From Rapana venosa (taxonomy: Eukaryota > Mollusca > Gastropoda > Neogastropoda > Muricidae): a stretch of 64,000 nucleotides of DNA. Position numbers and translations under genes: made by a program. The notes beneath the pieces were generated by a model, which was not told the origin of the DNA, did not search any database, and saw nothing but the letters and a program-made list of their open reading frames with translations. The stretch covers positions 73,921,780 through 73,985,779 of the forward strand of contig CM054141.1 in the NCBI GenBank assembly GCA_028751875.1, in the 5' to 3' direction. Of the stretch, positions 49,560-59,190 are shown in pieces; position 1 is the first letter of the stretch, and every line of letters begins with the position of its first letter.

Positions 49560-50006
49560 TTATTTTGAGTGGGCTGTGTTTTCTGTGTCAGGGATGACAG
49601 GCTGAGGGGAGTGGGCTGTGTTTTCTGCTCTCAAGACGACAGGCTGCGCTGTGTTTTCTGTGTCAGGGATGACAGGCTGCGCTGTGTTTTCTGCTCTCAA
49701 GACGACAGGCTGCGCTGTGTTTTCTGCTCTCAAGACGACAGGCTGCGCTGTGTTTTCTGCTCTCAAGACGACAGGCTGCGCTGTGTTTTCTGCTCTCAAG
49801 ACGACAGGCTGTCTCTGAGCCAGCCCAGAGTGTAGAGTTGCTGCAGCTGAGGAGGGTGAGGAGGGGGTGTTTTTCCTGCGCCACGACACCACCATGGAGG
49901 GGTTGACTACAAACACCTGGCCCATGGCCGCTGAGGGAGCACCCCACACCCACACCTGCTTCCACACTGGTATCAACAACACCTGCACACTCACTACTAC
50001 TGACAC
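49560..50006 (-). CDS. Possible exon with 11-residue repeats
   Basis: A 148-codon open frame on the minus strand. The upstream part (near 49960-49840) is not low complexity, including MGQVFVVNPSMVVSWRRKN. The downstream part is an in-frame repeat of QPVVLRAENTA encoded by a 33-bp tandem array. The array is also open on the other strand, so openness alone proves little. It lies on the same strand as the better-supported exons at 54.8 and 58.2 kb and could be part of the same gene or intronic. I do not recognise the protein. Confidence 0.3.
   Translation of the reverse strand: MSVVVSVQVLLIPVWKQVWVWGAPSAAMGQVFVVNPSMVVSWRRKNTPSSPSSAAATLHSGLAQRQPVVLRAENTAQPVVLRAENTAQPVVLRAENTAQPVVLRAENTAQPVIPDTENTAQPVVLRAENTAHSPQPVIPDTENTAHSK
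49575..49815. repeat. 33-bp minisatellite, about 7 units
   Basis: Unit CGCTGTGTTTTCTGCTCTCA followed by AGACGACAGGCTG. The first units differ (CTGTGTCAGGGATGACAGG variant). The period is a multiple of three. Confidence 0.95.
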
Positions 50007-50026
50007 CTACACTTCACTCACATTAC

Positions 50027-50158
50027 CACGATGCCTGTAGCAGTTCCAGGCTGCGCATGACATCATCCGGGGCTGGGGAAGAAGAGGAGGTGGAGCCATG
50101 CGGGACAGAGGATGTGATGGGAAAGCGGGGGACACTGGCCCCCCACACTGCCTCCTGT
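50027..50158 (-). CDS. Candidate internal exon (exon E)
   Basis: The minus strand has a fair 3' splice site (CCCGTTGCTGCAG before 50158) and a GTAATG donor after 50027. Between them one frame stays open and reads EAVWGASVPRFPITSSVPHG, then a serine run, then PDDVMRSLELLQASW, which has the look of a conserved helix. The exon would start in phase 2 and end in phase 0. The protein is not recognised. Alternative frames are also open because of GC content, so this is tentative. Confidence 0.35.
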
Positions 50159-50554
50159 CTGCAGCAACGGGAACCAGCAGCAGCACTGCAGCTACTTTAT
50201 TGTGCGGGACATCAAAGGGCTGCTGCTGTTCCTTGCTGCAGGAGTCGCAAGCAACATGGACACTGGAGATGTTGGCACATAGTCCGTGCACACTGTATAC
50301 CTGGAGCACCCTTCATGCCAAACTCAGTCACACAGTCCATTTCCGTGTCGTCACACAGTCCAGTTCTACTTTCACAGAGGTCACAGAATGAACGCCGTCA
50401 CTTCCCCATTCCCCTCCTCCTTCTTGCTGGTGACAGACGTTCCATCTTCACTGAAGTCAAACTGCAAATGGGAGATTCCGATTTATGCCAAGGCCACAGA
50501 TTCTGGGGCCCTGTGCACTGTGTTCTGTGCAAAAGCAGGCTTCACTGAGGCATG

Positions 50555-50690
50555 TGCAGCAGGCAGGAACTGTTGCCAGCAGGCAGGAAGTGTTGCCGGC
50601 AGGGAGGGAAGTGTTGCCACAGCAGGAAGTGTTGCCAGCAGGCAGGGAAGTGTTTTCCAGCAGGCAGGGAAGTGCTCACAATGGAGGTGA
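50555..50690. repeat. About 20-bp tandem repeat
   Basis: Units of AGGCAGGAAGTGTTGCCAGC, five to six copies with variation. Confidence 0.85.
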
Positions 50691-50805
50691 TGGGTAATGT
50701 CAAGGGGGTGAAGATCCTGCAGCTGTGGTGACTGTCTGACTCCGGTCTTGATACTGACTTTTCAATGCATTTGGGTCTCCTTATCACAACCAAATGTCCC
50801 CCTCA

Positions 50806-51020
50806 CACCGACCTTTCTCACAGTCTCTGCCCCCTTGGTGCAGTGAGGGAAAAATTTGGCTGTTGGACGTGTCCTTGGCCTGAATGACAGGGACAGGGGA
50901 CTGGGCCTTGAAAGGAGTCCAGAAGGGGTGGTGAGAGCGAGAGGGCTGGGGAGGCCCCACAGTGGACAAGACGGTGGTCCCAGAAGATTTGCAGCAAGCT
51001 GAGGACAAGAGAGGAGGACA
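50806..51020 (-). CDS. Candidate internal exon (exon D)
   Basis: Minus strand: a strong polypyrimidine tract and CAG (CCCTCCCCCTCCCTTTCAG) precede 51020, with a second CAG after 22 bases at 50999. The frame reads SSACCKSSGTTVLSTVGPPQ and continues through PFWTPFKAQSPVPVIQAKD to DCEK. A GTGTGAGG donor near 50806-50811 would leave phase 2, which fits exon E. The protein is not recognised and the other frames are also open, so the call rests on splice signals and phase. Confidence 0.4.
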
Positions 51021-51149
51021 CTGAAAAGGGAGGGGGAGGGCAGGGGCCAGAGGTCAAGTCAGCCTGGTCTGGCCAGGACAGTGGAATCGCAGGAACTCTG
51101 CTCTGCCAGATCACAGGGGCGGTTGTGCCGCAAAGGGGAGGGGAAAGGG

Positions 51150-51580
51150 CAGGGTGTCCATGCGCGCCATGTTGGCCGCTTCCAGCAAGGCCTCGAAGCC
51201 CAGCGGTTGCGAGGGCTGTCCTCGCCCCCCCCGCTCCCTGCCACTGCCGAAACGCCCACCGTCTTCCCCCCGCCCCGTCCTCCCCGGTCAGCAGTCTGCT
51301 GCCCATGCTTTTCCTCCTGGCCTGCTGGCTCTTCAGCGCCGTTTTGTCTCGCCCTTCCCTCCTCTGTCAGGAACACGGGCCTCCCGGGTGCTGACTTTGA
51401 TGGTTTTTTGCCGAGGAGGGGTCCCTGTCCTCTCCACAGGCTGCTTGTGGTCTGGCAGGGAGGAATGTCCAGGGCTTCAGCCAGGGGGGTGGGCAAGCGA
51501 GGAAGCTTAGAATTCTTCTTGGTTTTGATCACACAAACCCCCTGCCGTGTTCTGACAGATCTTTGGTCACAGACCCTCAC
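51150..51580 (-). CDS. Candidate exon (exon C), with a probable frameshift
   Basis: Minus strand: GTTGCTGTGGTTTTCAG precedes 51580. The frame reads VRVCDQRSVRTRQGVCVIKT and continues through KLPRLPTPLAEALDIPPCQ and a polar, basic region. Near 51290, in a G-rich run, the likely reading shifts by one base into a frame ending GFEALLEAANMARMDTLPFP, which looks like a conserved helix. A sequencing indel in the G run would explain this. The family is not recognised. The 3' boundary is uncertain. Confidence 0.4.
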
Positions 51581-51629
51581 CTGAAAACCACAGCAACAAT
51601 GTCACACACTCCCACAGGGGCAAAAACTA

Positions 51630-52541
51630 TTGGCATCAAGCTGACATTTCACTTTACAGGGGCAAATCTATTGGGATCAATGCTGACATACACTTACAGG
51701 GGGAAATCTGTTTGGCCATCAATGCTGACCATACACCTACAGGGGCAAATCTATTGGCATCAATGCGACATACACTCTACAGGAGCAAATCATTGGCATC
51801 AATGCTGACATACACTCTACAGGGGCAAATCTGTTGGCATCAATTGCTGACATACACTCTACAGGGGCAAATCTGTTGGCATCAATTCTGACATTACACT
51901 CTACAGGGGCAAATCTGTTGGCATCAATGCTGACATACACTCTACAGGGGCAAATCGTTGGCATCAATGCTGACATACACTCTACAGGGGGAAATCTTGG
52001 GATCATGCTGGCATAAAACTCTACAGGGCAAATCTATTGGCATCAATGTGACATACACTTTACCCGGGGGAAATTATTGGCAGCAAAGCTGACATACACA
52101 CTACAGGGCAAAATCTAATGGGATCAATGCTGACATACACTTACAGGGGCAAATCTGTTGGCATCAATGCTGACATACACTTTACAGGGGGAAATCTGTT
52201 GGGATCAATGCTGACATTAAAACTTTACAGGGGCAAATCTATTGGGAGCAATTTCTGACATAAACCCATTACAGGCAAAAACTATTGATATCAATGCTGA
52301 CATACACTTTACAGGGGCAAATCTATTGGCAGCAATGCTGACATACACTTTACAGGGCCCAAACTTTGGCAGCAATGCTGACATACACTTTACAGGGGGA
52401 AATCTATTGCATCAATGCTGACATAACACTTTACAGGGGAAATCTGTTGGCATCAATGCTGACATACACTTTACAGGGGGAAATCTGTTGGCAAGCAATG
52501 CTGACATACACTTACCAGGGGCAAATCTCCTGGCAGCAATG
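51630..52541. repeat. 41-bp minisatellite, about 22 units
   Basis: Unit ACAGGGGCAAATCTGTTGGC followed by ATCAATGCTGACATACACTCT (starts at 51903 and 51944, for example). Units carry scattered indels. It lies just upstream of candidate exon C on the minus strand, so probably in an intron. Confidence 0.95.
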
Positions 52542-54142
52542 CTGTCTGCATTTATGTATACAGATAAACATTAAAAAAACAGTAGACAAACTTGAGTGAT
52601 TTCAGACAGTTTTTCTATAGAATACATTTCCCGGGGCTCTTGGGGCATACACTTCTCCCTCACCTGCCGGCCATGTTCATGTTCCACATGTCCTTACAGT
52701 TTTATTTATTTTCTCTTCCTCTTCTCTTTGGCCTATCAGGAGTTTTCTGGAGGCTGTTTTCCCCTCTGAGAAGTCGATTTCTCTACAAACACTTGTGCAT
52801 TGCTCGCTGCACAAAATCCAGCCAGCAAGCAGTGCTGCAGAAAATGCTCGCCTCCAGACTACAGCTGGACCTCATCCTCTTCATCGCAACTTTAATACAG
52901 CTTTGAATTATACTCCCAAATAATCAATGTGTGAGAATGCTAAACAGGATGCAAAACATGAATTGTGAGAATGGAAAATACAAGAAAGAAAAAGAAAGAA
53001 TGAGCTTTTAAAAAAAGAAAAGAAATGAAAAAAGGAGAGACAAAGAGAGAAAAACAAAGGATTTGGGAAAAGACAGTGGTGGAACACTTACAGGGGAAAC
53101 TCCAGAAGCAAAGTAAGTATTCAGATCTTGGCCACTTCTGGGAGCAATTAACAGAATACTTATGATGTGAAAACACAGAAATGTGTTGGCTTTTTAATGC
53201 AATGTTTGTTTGGCAAGTGTGTGAGCTGACAGTGATATTCTGTTGCGTATTTAAAATACTACTTACTAGGTATTCAAATAAGAAAACATAGTTTTTACCA
53301 AAGAAAAAAATAAATAAATAAACTCATATATATATATTATATTATAGATACATATGAGGGATCCATCAGTCTCAAAAAAGGATGAGTTTGCGTCTAGGCG
53401 TCCATTTTTCTCCAGAGAGCAAGCCTGGGTAAGCGATGGAGGCAAGCTGTTACCCATGCAGGACAAACCCCCTCCTCTCCACGTCGCTGAATGGTTGCAT
53501 TGAAAGCAATCGCCGACAGACATGGTCCCAGTGCCGTCGCGGGAGCTGCTGCCAGAACGACGCTGTCTACAGCTCTGAAGGTCCGACCCACCTCCACAAC
53601 CTTGTCTTAACACGACACCTGTATGCATGCTGGGGGTTGGGTTTCTTTGTCATCCTCTCCTACCGCCACACAATAGCCTACTCTTCCAAAAGGCAGAACC
53701 GGTTTTATTGTGTGTGCAAGATGTTCTGCATGCGTTCGCACACGGGGCCTTTGCTTAGTCTCATCCAAAGGATGTGTGTGTGTGTGTTCTATTAGTATAA
53801 TATATTGGTATTGGTGTGTGCACGGCACACAGACACACACACATACAGATATATATATATATATACACACATACAGTGTTGATTCTAGGATTTCAAAATA
53901 AGGGGCCCAAGGGCCCCCTAAAATGAAAAAAAGGGGGCTTTGCCCCCCCCCCCCCTCAAAAAAAGGGGACAAGCAGTATATGCTTACAGTACCCTCAGAA
54001 CTCTTAGTTTCTGCTATTTTTTCAAGGAAGAGAAACAAAACAAACAAGCAGATATGTGGGCAGAAAGGATTAAATATTCACTTTAAATGTTGCAGTTAAT
54101 ATGCAGTAAGCACTTGTGACACAAAAAAAGAGAAAAAAAAAA
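52542..54142. other. Mostly unassigned; one GC-richer block
   Basis: A plus-strand CT-rich tract followed by CAG near 52738 resembles an acceptor, but no supported exon follows. The block 53350-53720 is GC-richer, open in several frames, and looks like a dispersed repeat; I cannot name it. Short TA and GT/AC runs lie at 53325-53345, 53775-53790 and 53828-53875. Confidence 0.45.
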
Positions 54143-54296
54143 AGGGGGGGGGGGGGGGGGAGAGAGAGAGAGGAGAAAAGAGAGAGAGAGAGAGATCAAA
54201 GTTAAATTTGTATTTCCACAATTCAGGGAGATAGATCTAGATGAGACGAGAGGTGAAAGCCAATATCAAAGTTTTTTCTCACCTAGATGGTACACT

Positions 54297-54365
<69 letters not shown>

Positions 54366-54431
54366 GAGAGAGCAAAGTCAATTTTATATTTCCACATTCA
54401 GAGAGAGAGAGAGAGAGTAGAGATGAGAGAG

Positions 54432-54463
<32 letters not shown>

Positions 54464-54545
54464 CCAAATTTGTATTTCCACATTCAGGGAGATAGATCCA
54501 GGTCTAGATAAGTTAAAGCCAATCGCACTGAGAGAGAGAGAGAAT
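54143..54545. repeat. (GA)n tracts alternating with a short module
   Basis: GA runs alternate with three copies of a block containing TTGTATTTCCACATTCAG (near 54205, 54385 and 54468), two of them followed by GGGAGATAGATC. This is a higher-order repeat of microsatellite plus spacer. Confidence 0.85.
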
Positions 54546-54555
54546 TGAATTGAAC

Positions 54556-54590
54556 GTGCCAATAAGACACAAAGGCATTGATGATGATGA
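54556..54590 (+). mobile_element. 35-bp 3' tail of the LINE J family
   Basis: GTGCCAATAAGACACAAAGG plus CATTGATGATGATGA matches the extreme 3' end of the minus-strand LINE at 62359 (complement of 62348-62385). Only the last codons and the TGA repeat are present, an extreme 5' truncation. Confidence 0.7.
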
Positions 54591-54816
54591 CTAAAATTTC
54601 ACACACACCCACAACAGAAAATTATTTTATTTGCAATGAAATTGGTCAAAACAAACAAAATGAGTGACAGAAATGCAGACAACCATTACTTGACATAATC
54701 CCAGAAGAAACAATGTCTCAAGATTTTTGGTGGAAGTGCATGACTGCGGTCCCTCCTAGCCATCCTGCCCCCTCCTCCTTGTCATCCTGTCTACTTTTTA
54801 AAGCCAGTGTTCTCAC

Positions 54817-54904
54817 CTTCCTGCCTTCCCATTCTGACGGCGTAGTCATGGTCAGACTGTGGGATCACATAGATCTCTCTGTACTGGGCCTCCTCATCCG
54901 TATT
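54817..54904 (-). CDS. Internal exon B of an unrecognised host gene
   Basis: The minus strand shows GTGTGTGTGCAG directly before the exon and GAAG|GTGAGA after it, both good splice signals. The 88-nt exon is open in one frame: NTDEEAQYREIYVIPQSDHD then YAVRMGRQE. It starts in phase 0 and ends in phase 1. It is not low complexity, and the wobble bases look codon-like. Phase 0 matches the end of exon A at 58186. The intron side of its acceptor is a long tandem array built from this same splice site. The gene family is not recognised. Confidence 0.7.
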
Positions 54905-54918
54905 CTGCACACACACAT
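54905..54918 (-). promoter_or_regulatory. 3' splice site of exon B
   Basis: The minus strand reads (GT)n then GCAG immediately before AATACGGATG. The GT run takes the place of the usual pyrimidine tract. Confidence 0.65.
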
Positions 54919-55261
54919 CAAACACCTGTATTATACACACATCAAACACCTGTATTATACACACATCAAACACCTGTATTCTGACAACACAACACACACA
55001 CATCAAACACCTGTATTCTGCACACACACAACACATCAAACACCTGTATTCTGCACACACACACACACATCAAAACACCTGTATTCTGCACACACACATC
55101 AAACACCTGTATTCTGCACACACACACAAAACACACACACATCAAACACCTGTATTCTGCACAACACCCACACTACTCACAAATACAAAAACACCTCTAT
55201 TCTGCACACACACACACATCAAACACCTGTATTCTGCACAACCACCTACACACATTAAACA

Positions 55262-55460
55262 TGCTTCTACTCACTCTAACCCTGTAAATCTCCCTCCTCA
55301 CATCAACACTTATCTGCACCTCACAACACTGACCACACACACAAAATCAAACCTACTCCACAAACATTTAAAAACGCTGGGATTACTGTACACACCCACA
55401 CTAGTCAACCTGACTGACCATTCCAGACATCCACGAAACAATTCATCAACACCACTGTAA
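55262..55460. other. Mixed sequence: array plus LINE
   Basis: The bases look like a blend of the acceptor array and the LINE sequence at 55803-56000 (for example ATGCTTCTACTCACTCTAAC against ATGTTTCTACTTGCTTCTG). It is probably a consensus error. Confidence 0.6.
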
Positions 55461-55802
55461 TTGAAATCCCACAGACACATTCAAACACCTGTATTCTGCA
55501 CACAACCACACATCAACACCAATGTATCTGCTCACACAACACACATCAAAACACCTGTATATCACAACACACAATCAAACACCTGTATTCTCACACACAC
55601 ACATCAAACACCTGTATTCTGCACACCACACACCACACACATATCAAACACCTGTATCTGCACACACACACACATCAAACACCCGTATTTGCACAACACA
55701 TCAAAACATCTGATATGCACACACACACATCAAACACCCGTATTCTGCACACACACACACATCAAACACTGTATTCTGCACAAACCACCCTAGTTCCACC
55801 TT

Positions 55803-57165
55803 AAACATGTTTCTACTTGCTTCTGATCAGTGAAAATCCCCTCCTCACTCTACTTGATTTAAATCTGCACCCTTTCGACACTATTGACCACTCTACCCTT
55901 TCTCTCCCGTCTTCAAAAAACGTTTTGGCATTACTGGTACAGCCCTACCGGTTTAGGTCATACCTGACTGACCCGATTCCAGACAGTCACAGAAACAAGA
56001 TTCAGTCAGTCCCTGCCAGACGGGAATGTGGAGCCCGCAGGGATCATTTTCTGGCCCTGTTCTTTACTCTCAAACACGCTCCACTGTCACATAAAATTTA
56101 AAAACGTCATCACCTTTTATGCAGATGACTCTCAGATTCTAAGCAGTGACAGTCCTGAAAATCTGTCTTCTCTTTTGATAAATATGGCCTACTGCTTTCA
56201 AGATATCCAAAACTGGATGATAGAGAACAAGTTACAACTAAATGCTGAAAAACTGAAGCCATGCTTGTAGGGACCAAAAACAAACTCCTTTCCATTACAA
56301 CAGCTTCAATAAAATTTTCGGAAAGGGCATCAGTCCCTCTATCCACTGCTGAAAAGTATTAGGGGTCATTATTGACAACACACTCTCATGCAAAAATTCA
56401 TCACCCAAAACCTCCCAGCCCCTGCTTCTATCAATTACGGCGTATTAGTGCAATTCAAAAGTCCCTGTCCACAGATGCAAAAATCAAAACTCGTGGCATC
56501 TCTCATTCTTTCATGTCTGGACTATTGCCCAAATTTTCTTTTGGCTGGTCTGCCAGCATCATCTATTCCACTCCCCTTTAACGTAATTTAAAACTCTGCA
56601 GCTCGACTAGTCCTCAGAAAGAAAAAATCTGAGCACATTACCCCTCTCTTGCGATCTCTCCACTGGCTGGGCCCGTGCCACAAAGAAAAACGACAAGATC
56701 AGTACCCTCTTTACAAATGTCTCCACAAAACAGCACCCTCCTACCTCTGTGAATGTCTTTCCACCTGTACACCCTTCTCGTTCCCTTCACTCTGCTGCAG
56801 ATTACTTGTGCTTACAAATACCTAGATTCAGCCAGTCCACTGTTGGCCGTCGCTCTTTCTCTGTTTTGGTCCATTGATTTGGAATGGCCTCTCTAATCTC
56901 TCTTCGCCAAAGACCTTCTTGTGACACTTTAAATCTGGCCTCAAGACATATTTTTTTCAAACCTAAAATTCTCTCCTGTTTCATTTCATAGCTATCCCTG
57001 CTTTTCAACAGCCAAAGATTTCCATCACCCTGCCAAAGTGTATACGGGGGTGTTTTGTGTGTGTGCTTTGGACTTGTTAGAACTATTACTTGCTATTGGG
57101 TTTCATGACTGTGTAAAAATGAGTTGAGGCAAGCGCTTTGATTTGTCTGTGCAAGATACAGCGTA
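55803..57165 (+). mobile_element. L2/CR1-like LINE, 5'-truncated (copy 2)
   Basis: It aligns with 60278-61630 of the element at 59191. Reverse transcriptase blocks include a TLLDLNLHPFDTIDH stretch near 55845-55895, a degenerate GxxxGIIFWPC block near 56025-56060, FYADDSQ near 56115-56135 and DIQNWMIENKLQLNAEKLK near 56205-56255. The thumb and C-terminal blocks follow in broken frames. The 3' end has AAGCGCTTTGATTTGTCTGT. It lies in the intron between exons A and B, in opposite orientation to the gene. Confidence 0.85.
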
Positions 57166-57192
57166 TGTTAGTTCCAGATATTTATTCACGTT

Positions 57193-58185
57193 GTCTGTCC
57201 ACAGGACATCACCTGTCTGTTCGTCCACAGACTCACCTGTCTGTCTGTCCATAGACTACCATGTATGTCTGTCCAGAGTGTCCATTCTGTCTGTCCACAA
57301 GTGTACTACTGCTGTCTGTGTGTAGTGGTGTGTGACTACATGTATGTTGTCCAGATGACTCACCATGTATGTCTGTCTGCAGTGACTCACCATGCTGTTG
57401 TCATGCAGTGACTCACATGTAGTCTGCTTCCCGGGACTCACATGTCGTTGTCTGTCGCAGTGACTCACCATGTCTGTCTGTCCGCGGTACTCACTGTAGT
57501 CTGCCCGCAGTGATCACCATTTGTCAGTCTGTCCCAGTGACTCCGTCTGTCTGCCACAGTGACTCACACTCTGCTCCCAGCGATACATGTCTGTCTGCCC
57601 ACAGTGACTCACCATGTATGTTGCCCCGTGACTCGCCATGTCTGTCCCACAGTGACTCACATGTTGCCACAGTGACTCACCATGTTGTCCACAGTGACTC
57701 ACCATGTCTGTCCACAGTGACTCACCCTGTCTGTCTGTCCACAGTGACTCACCCTGTCTGTCTGTCCACAGTGACTCACCCTGTCTGTCTGTCCACAGTG
57801 ACTCACCATGTCTGTCTGTCCACAGTGACTCACCCTGTCTGTCTGTCCACAGTGACTCACCATGTCTGTCTGTCTGTCCACAGTGACTCTCCATGTATGT
57901 CTGTCCACAGTGACTCACCCTGTCTGTCTGTCCACAGTGACTCACCCTGTCTGTCTGTCCACAGTGACTCACCATGTCTGTCTGTCCACAGTGACTCACC
58001 ATGTCTGTCTGTCCACAGTGACTCACCCTGTCTGTCTGTCCACAGTGACTCACCCTGTCTGTCTGTCCACAGTGACTCACCATGTCTGTCTGTCCACAGT
58101 GACTCACCATGTCTGTCTGTCCACAGTGACTCACCATGTCTGGTCCACAGTGACTCACCATGTCTGTCTGTCCACAGTGACTCAC
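57193..58185 (-). repeat. Tandem array of the exon A donor, 27-bp unit
   Basis: Minus-strand units read GTGAGTCACTGTGGACAGAC plus AGACAGG or AGACATG. Most units restate the perfect 5' splice site (A)GG|GTGAGT found at the true exon edge. About 20 units between 57640 and 58185 are nearly perfect; to 57193 they become degraded. Units are nine codons (R/M-V-S-H-C-G-Q-T-D) and stop-free. One 31-bp unit near 57870-57895 shifts the frame. Confidence 0.95.
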
Positions 58186-58188
58186 CCT
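58180..58188 (-). promoter_or_regulatory. 5' splice site of exon A
   Basis: The minus strand reads AGG|GTGAGT, a perfect match at intron positions +1 to +6. It is the exon-proximal member of the donor array. Confidence 0.7.
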
Positions 58189-58352
58189 GTCATCAGAATC
58201 AGCGTGCTGAGAACTGCTGTCTTCAGACAGTTCCACAGTGGCTTCCTCCTCCACACTCTCCTCCTCCTGCTCCCCCAGCAGGTCAGCTGTCACTGCCAGG
58301 TCAGGACTTGGTTCTGGTATTGACCAACGATATTTACCATCAACCAGGTTGT
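58186..58352 (-). CDS. Exon A of an unrecognised host gene
   Basis: The minus strand is open: NLVDGKYRWSIPEPSPDLAV, then TADLLGEQEEESVEEEATVE, then LSEDSSSQHADSDDR. The acidic, serine-rich end resembles a linker of a regulatory or membrane-associated protein, but I do not recognise the family. A TGA stop lies in frame a few bases upstream of 58359, so the exon must begin after it; AG at 58353-58354 is possible but lacks a good pyrimidine tract, so the start is uncertain. The 3' edge (AGG|GTGAGT, phase 0) is strong and agrees in phase with exon B. Confidence 0.65.
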
Positions 58353-59190
58353 CTTCCACAGATCAATGTCTATCCAATTATGATAGATATAAGCATAGTG
58401 AATGAATATGTCTTAACCTCAACAGTGTGTGTCATAATGAACTATTTCAACCATGTGTAGTATAGTGATTGAAAAATATTAACAGTTTACAGTGATTACT
58501 GTCATAATGTTCAATATATACAATCAGCAATGTGAACTGTCATAATAAATAACACTTACCAAGAATGGTGCATCCTGTCATAATGAATGCTTTGATCTGC
58601 ACCCCTTTTGGGATGAAATATAAAACCCCTCTTCTCACTATTCACTCTCTAATTCAGACAACACAAAACAAAGTCAAATCAGTCTTTCAAATATTAATTT
58701 CATACCCATACACCATTCACTCAAACATACACAACTACAAACTCATCTGCAAAATATTGCAACTACTGCCCTTTCAACATCAAGAATGAAAATAAACACA
58801 ATTTATATGACAATATCCTTCCTCACAATGATGCCTCAAATTAACAAATCTTTCAGTCAACAAAACCATGTTGGCAATGGTGTAAACACCTCTACATAAT
58901 CAGCATATAATACTGCTGCTGGATTCATTCGCCTCAATCATAATTATCGATACTGAATCATCTTAAAGCAAGAGGGGACATCATTTTTAATTTTTAATCA
59001 TAAATGGAAAATGATAGCAGAAAAGGCAAGTCAGAAATCAAGGTCTGATATCTATCTCAAATGACAGGATATAATATGTGCTGGTGAGACACTGATGAGC
59101 TTAGCCTGATATATCATGCTTTACCCAATCAATAAATGCCCTGCCACACACAAAAACCAATTGAATACAGTTAAGACCATATGATAACAT
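58353..59190. other. AT-rich, no recognised gene
   Basis: No supported feature. If the minus-strand gene continues, this is intron or 5' region. Confidence 0.5.

Larger units (their letters stand above)
54905..55790 (-). repeat. Tandem array of the exon B acceptor, about 28-bp unit
   Basis: Minus-strand units read GCAGAATACAGGTGTTTGAT plus (GT)n. Most units repeat the acceptor (GTGTGCAG) and the first bases of the exon (AATAC, then a GG close to the exon's own). About 20 units are visible on both sides of a disturbed stretch at 55262-55460. A unit entered through its acceptor in phase 0 reads N-T-G-V-stop. Confidence 0.9.

Noticed and set aside
51081..51584. Plus-strand 167-codon frame
   Set aside because: High GC makes all frames open; the minus frame has better splice signals and helix-like segments.
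52592..52906. Plus-strand exon after a pyrimidine tract and CAG near 52738
   Set aside because: A good acceptor-like signal, but there is no donor, no partner exon, and the minus strand is equally open.
53390..53640. Host exon on either strand
   Set aside because: It looks like a dispersed repeat, has no matching splice phase with exon B, and both strands are open.
57510..58460. Plus-strand 316-codon repeat protein
   Set aside because: It is the opposite strand of the donor array; exon A and its splice site support the minus strand.
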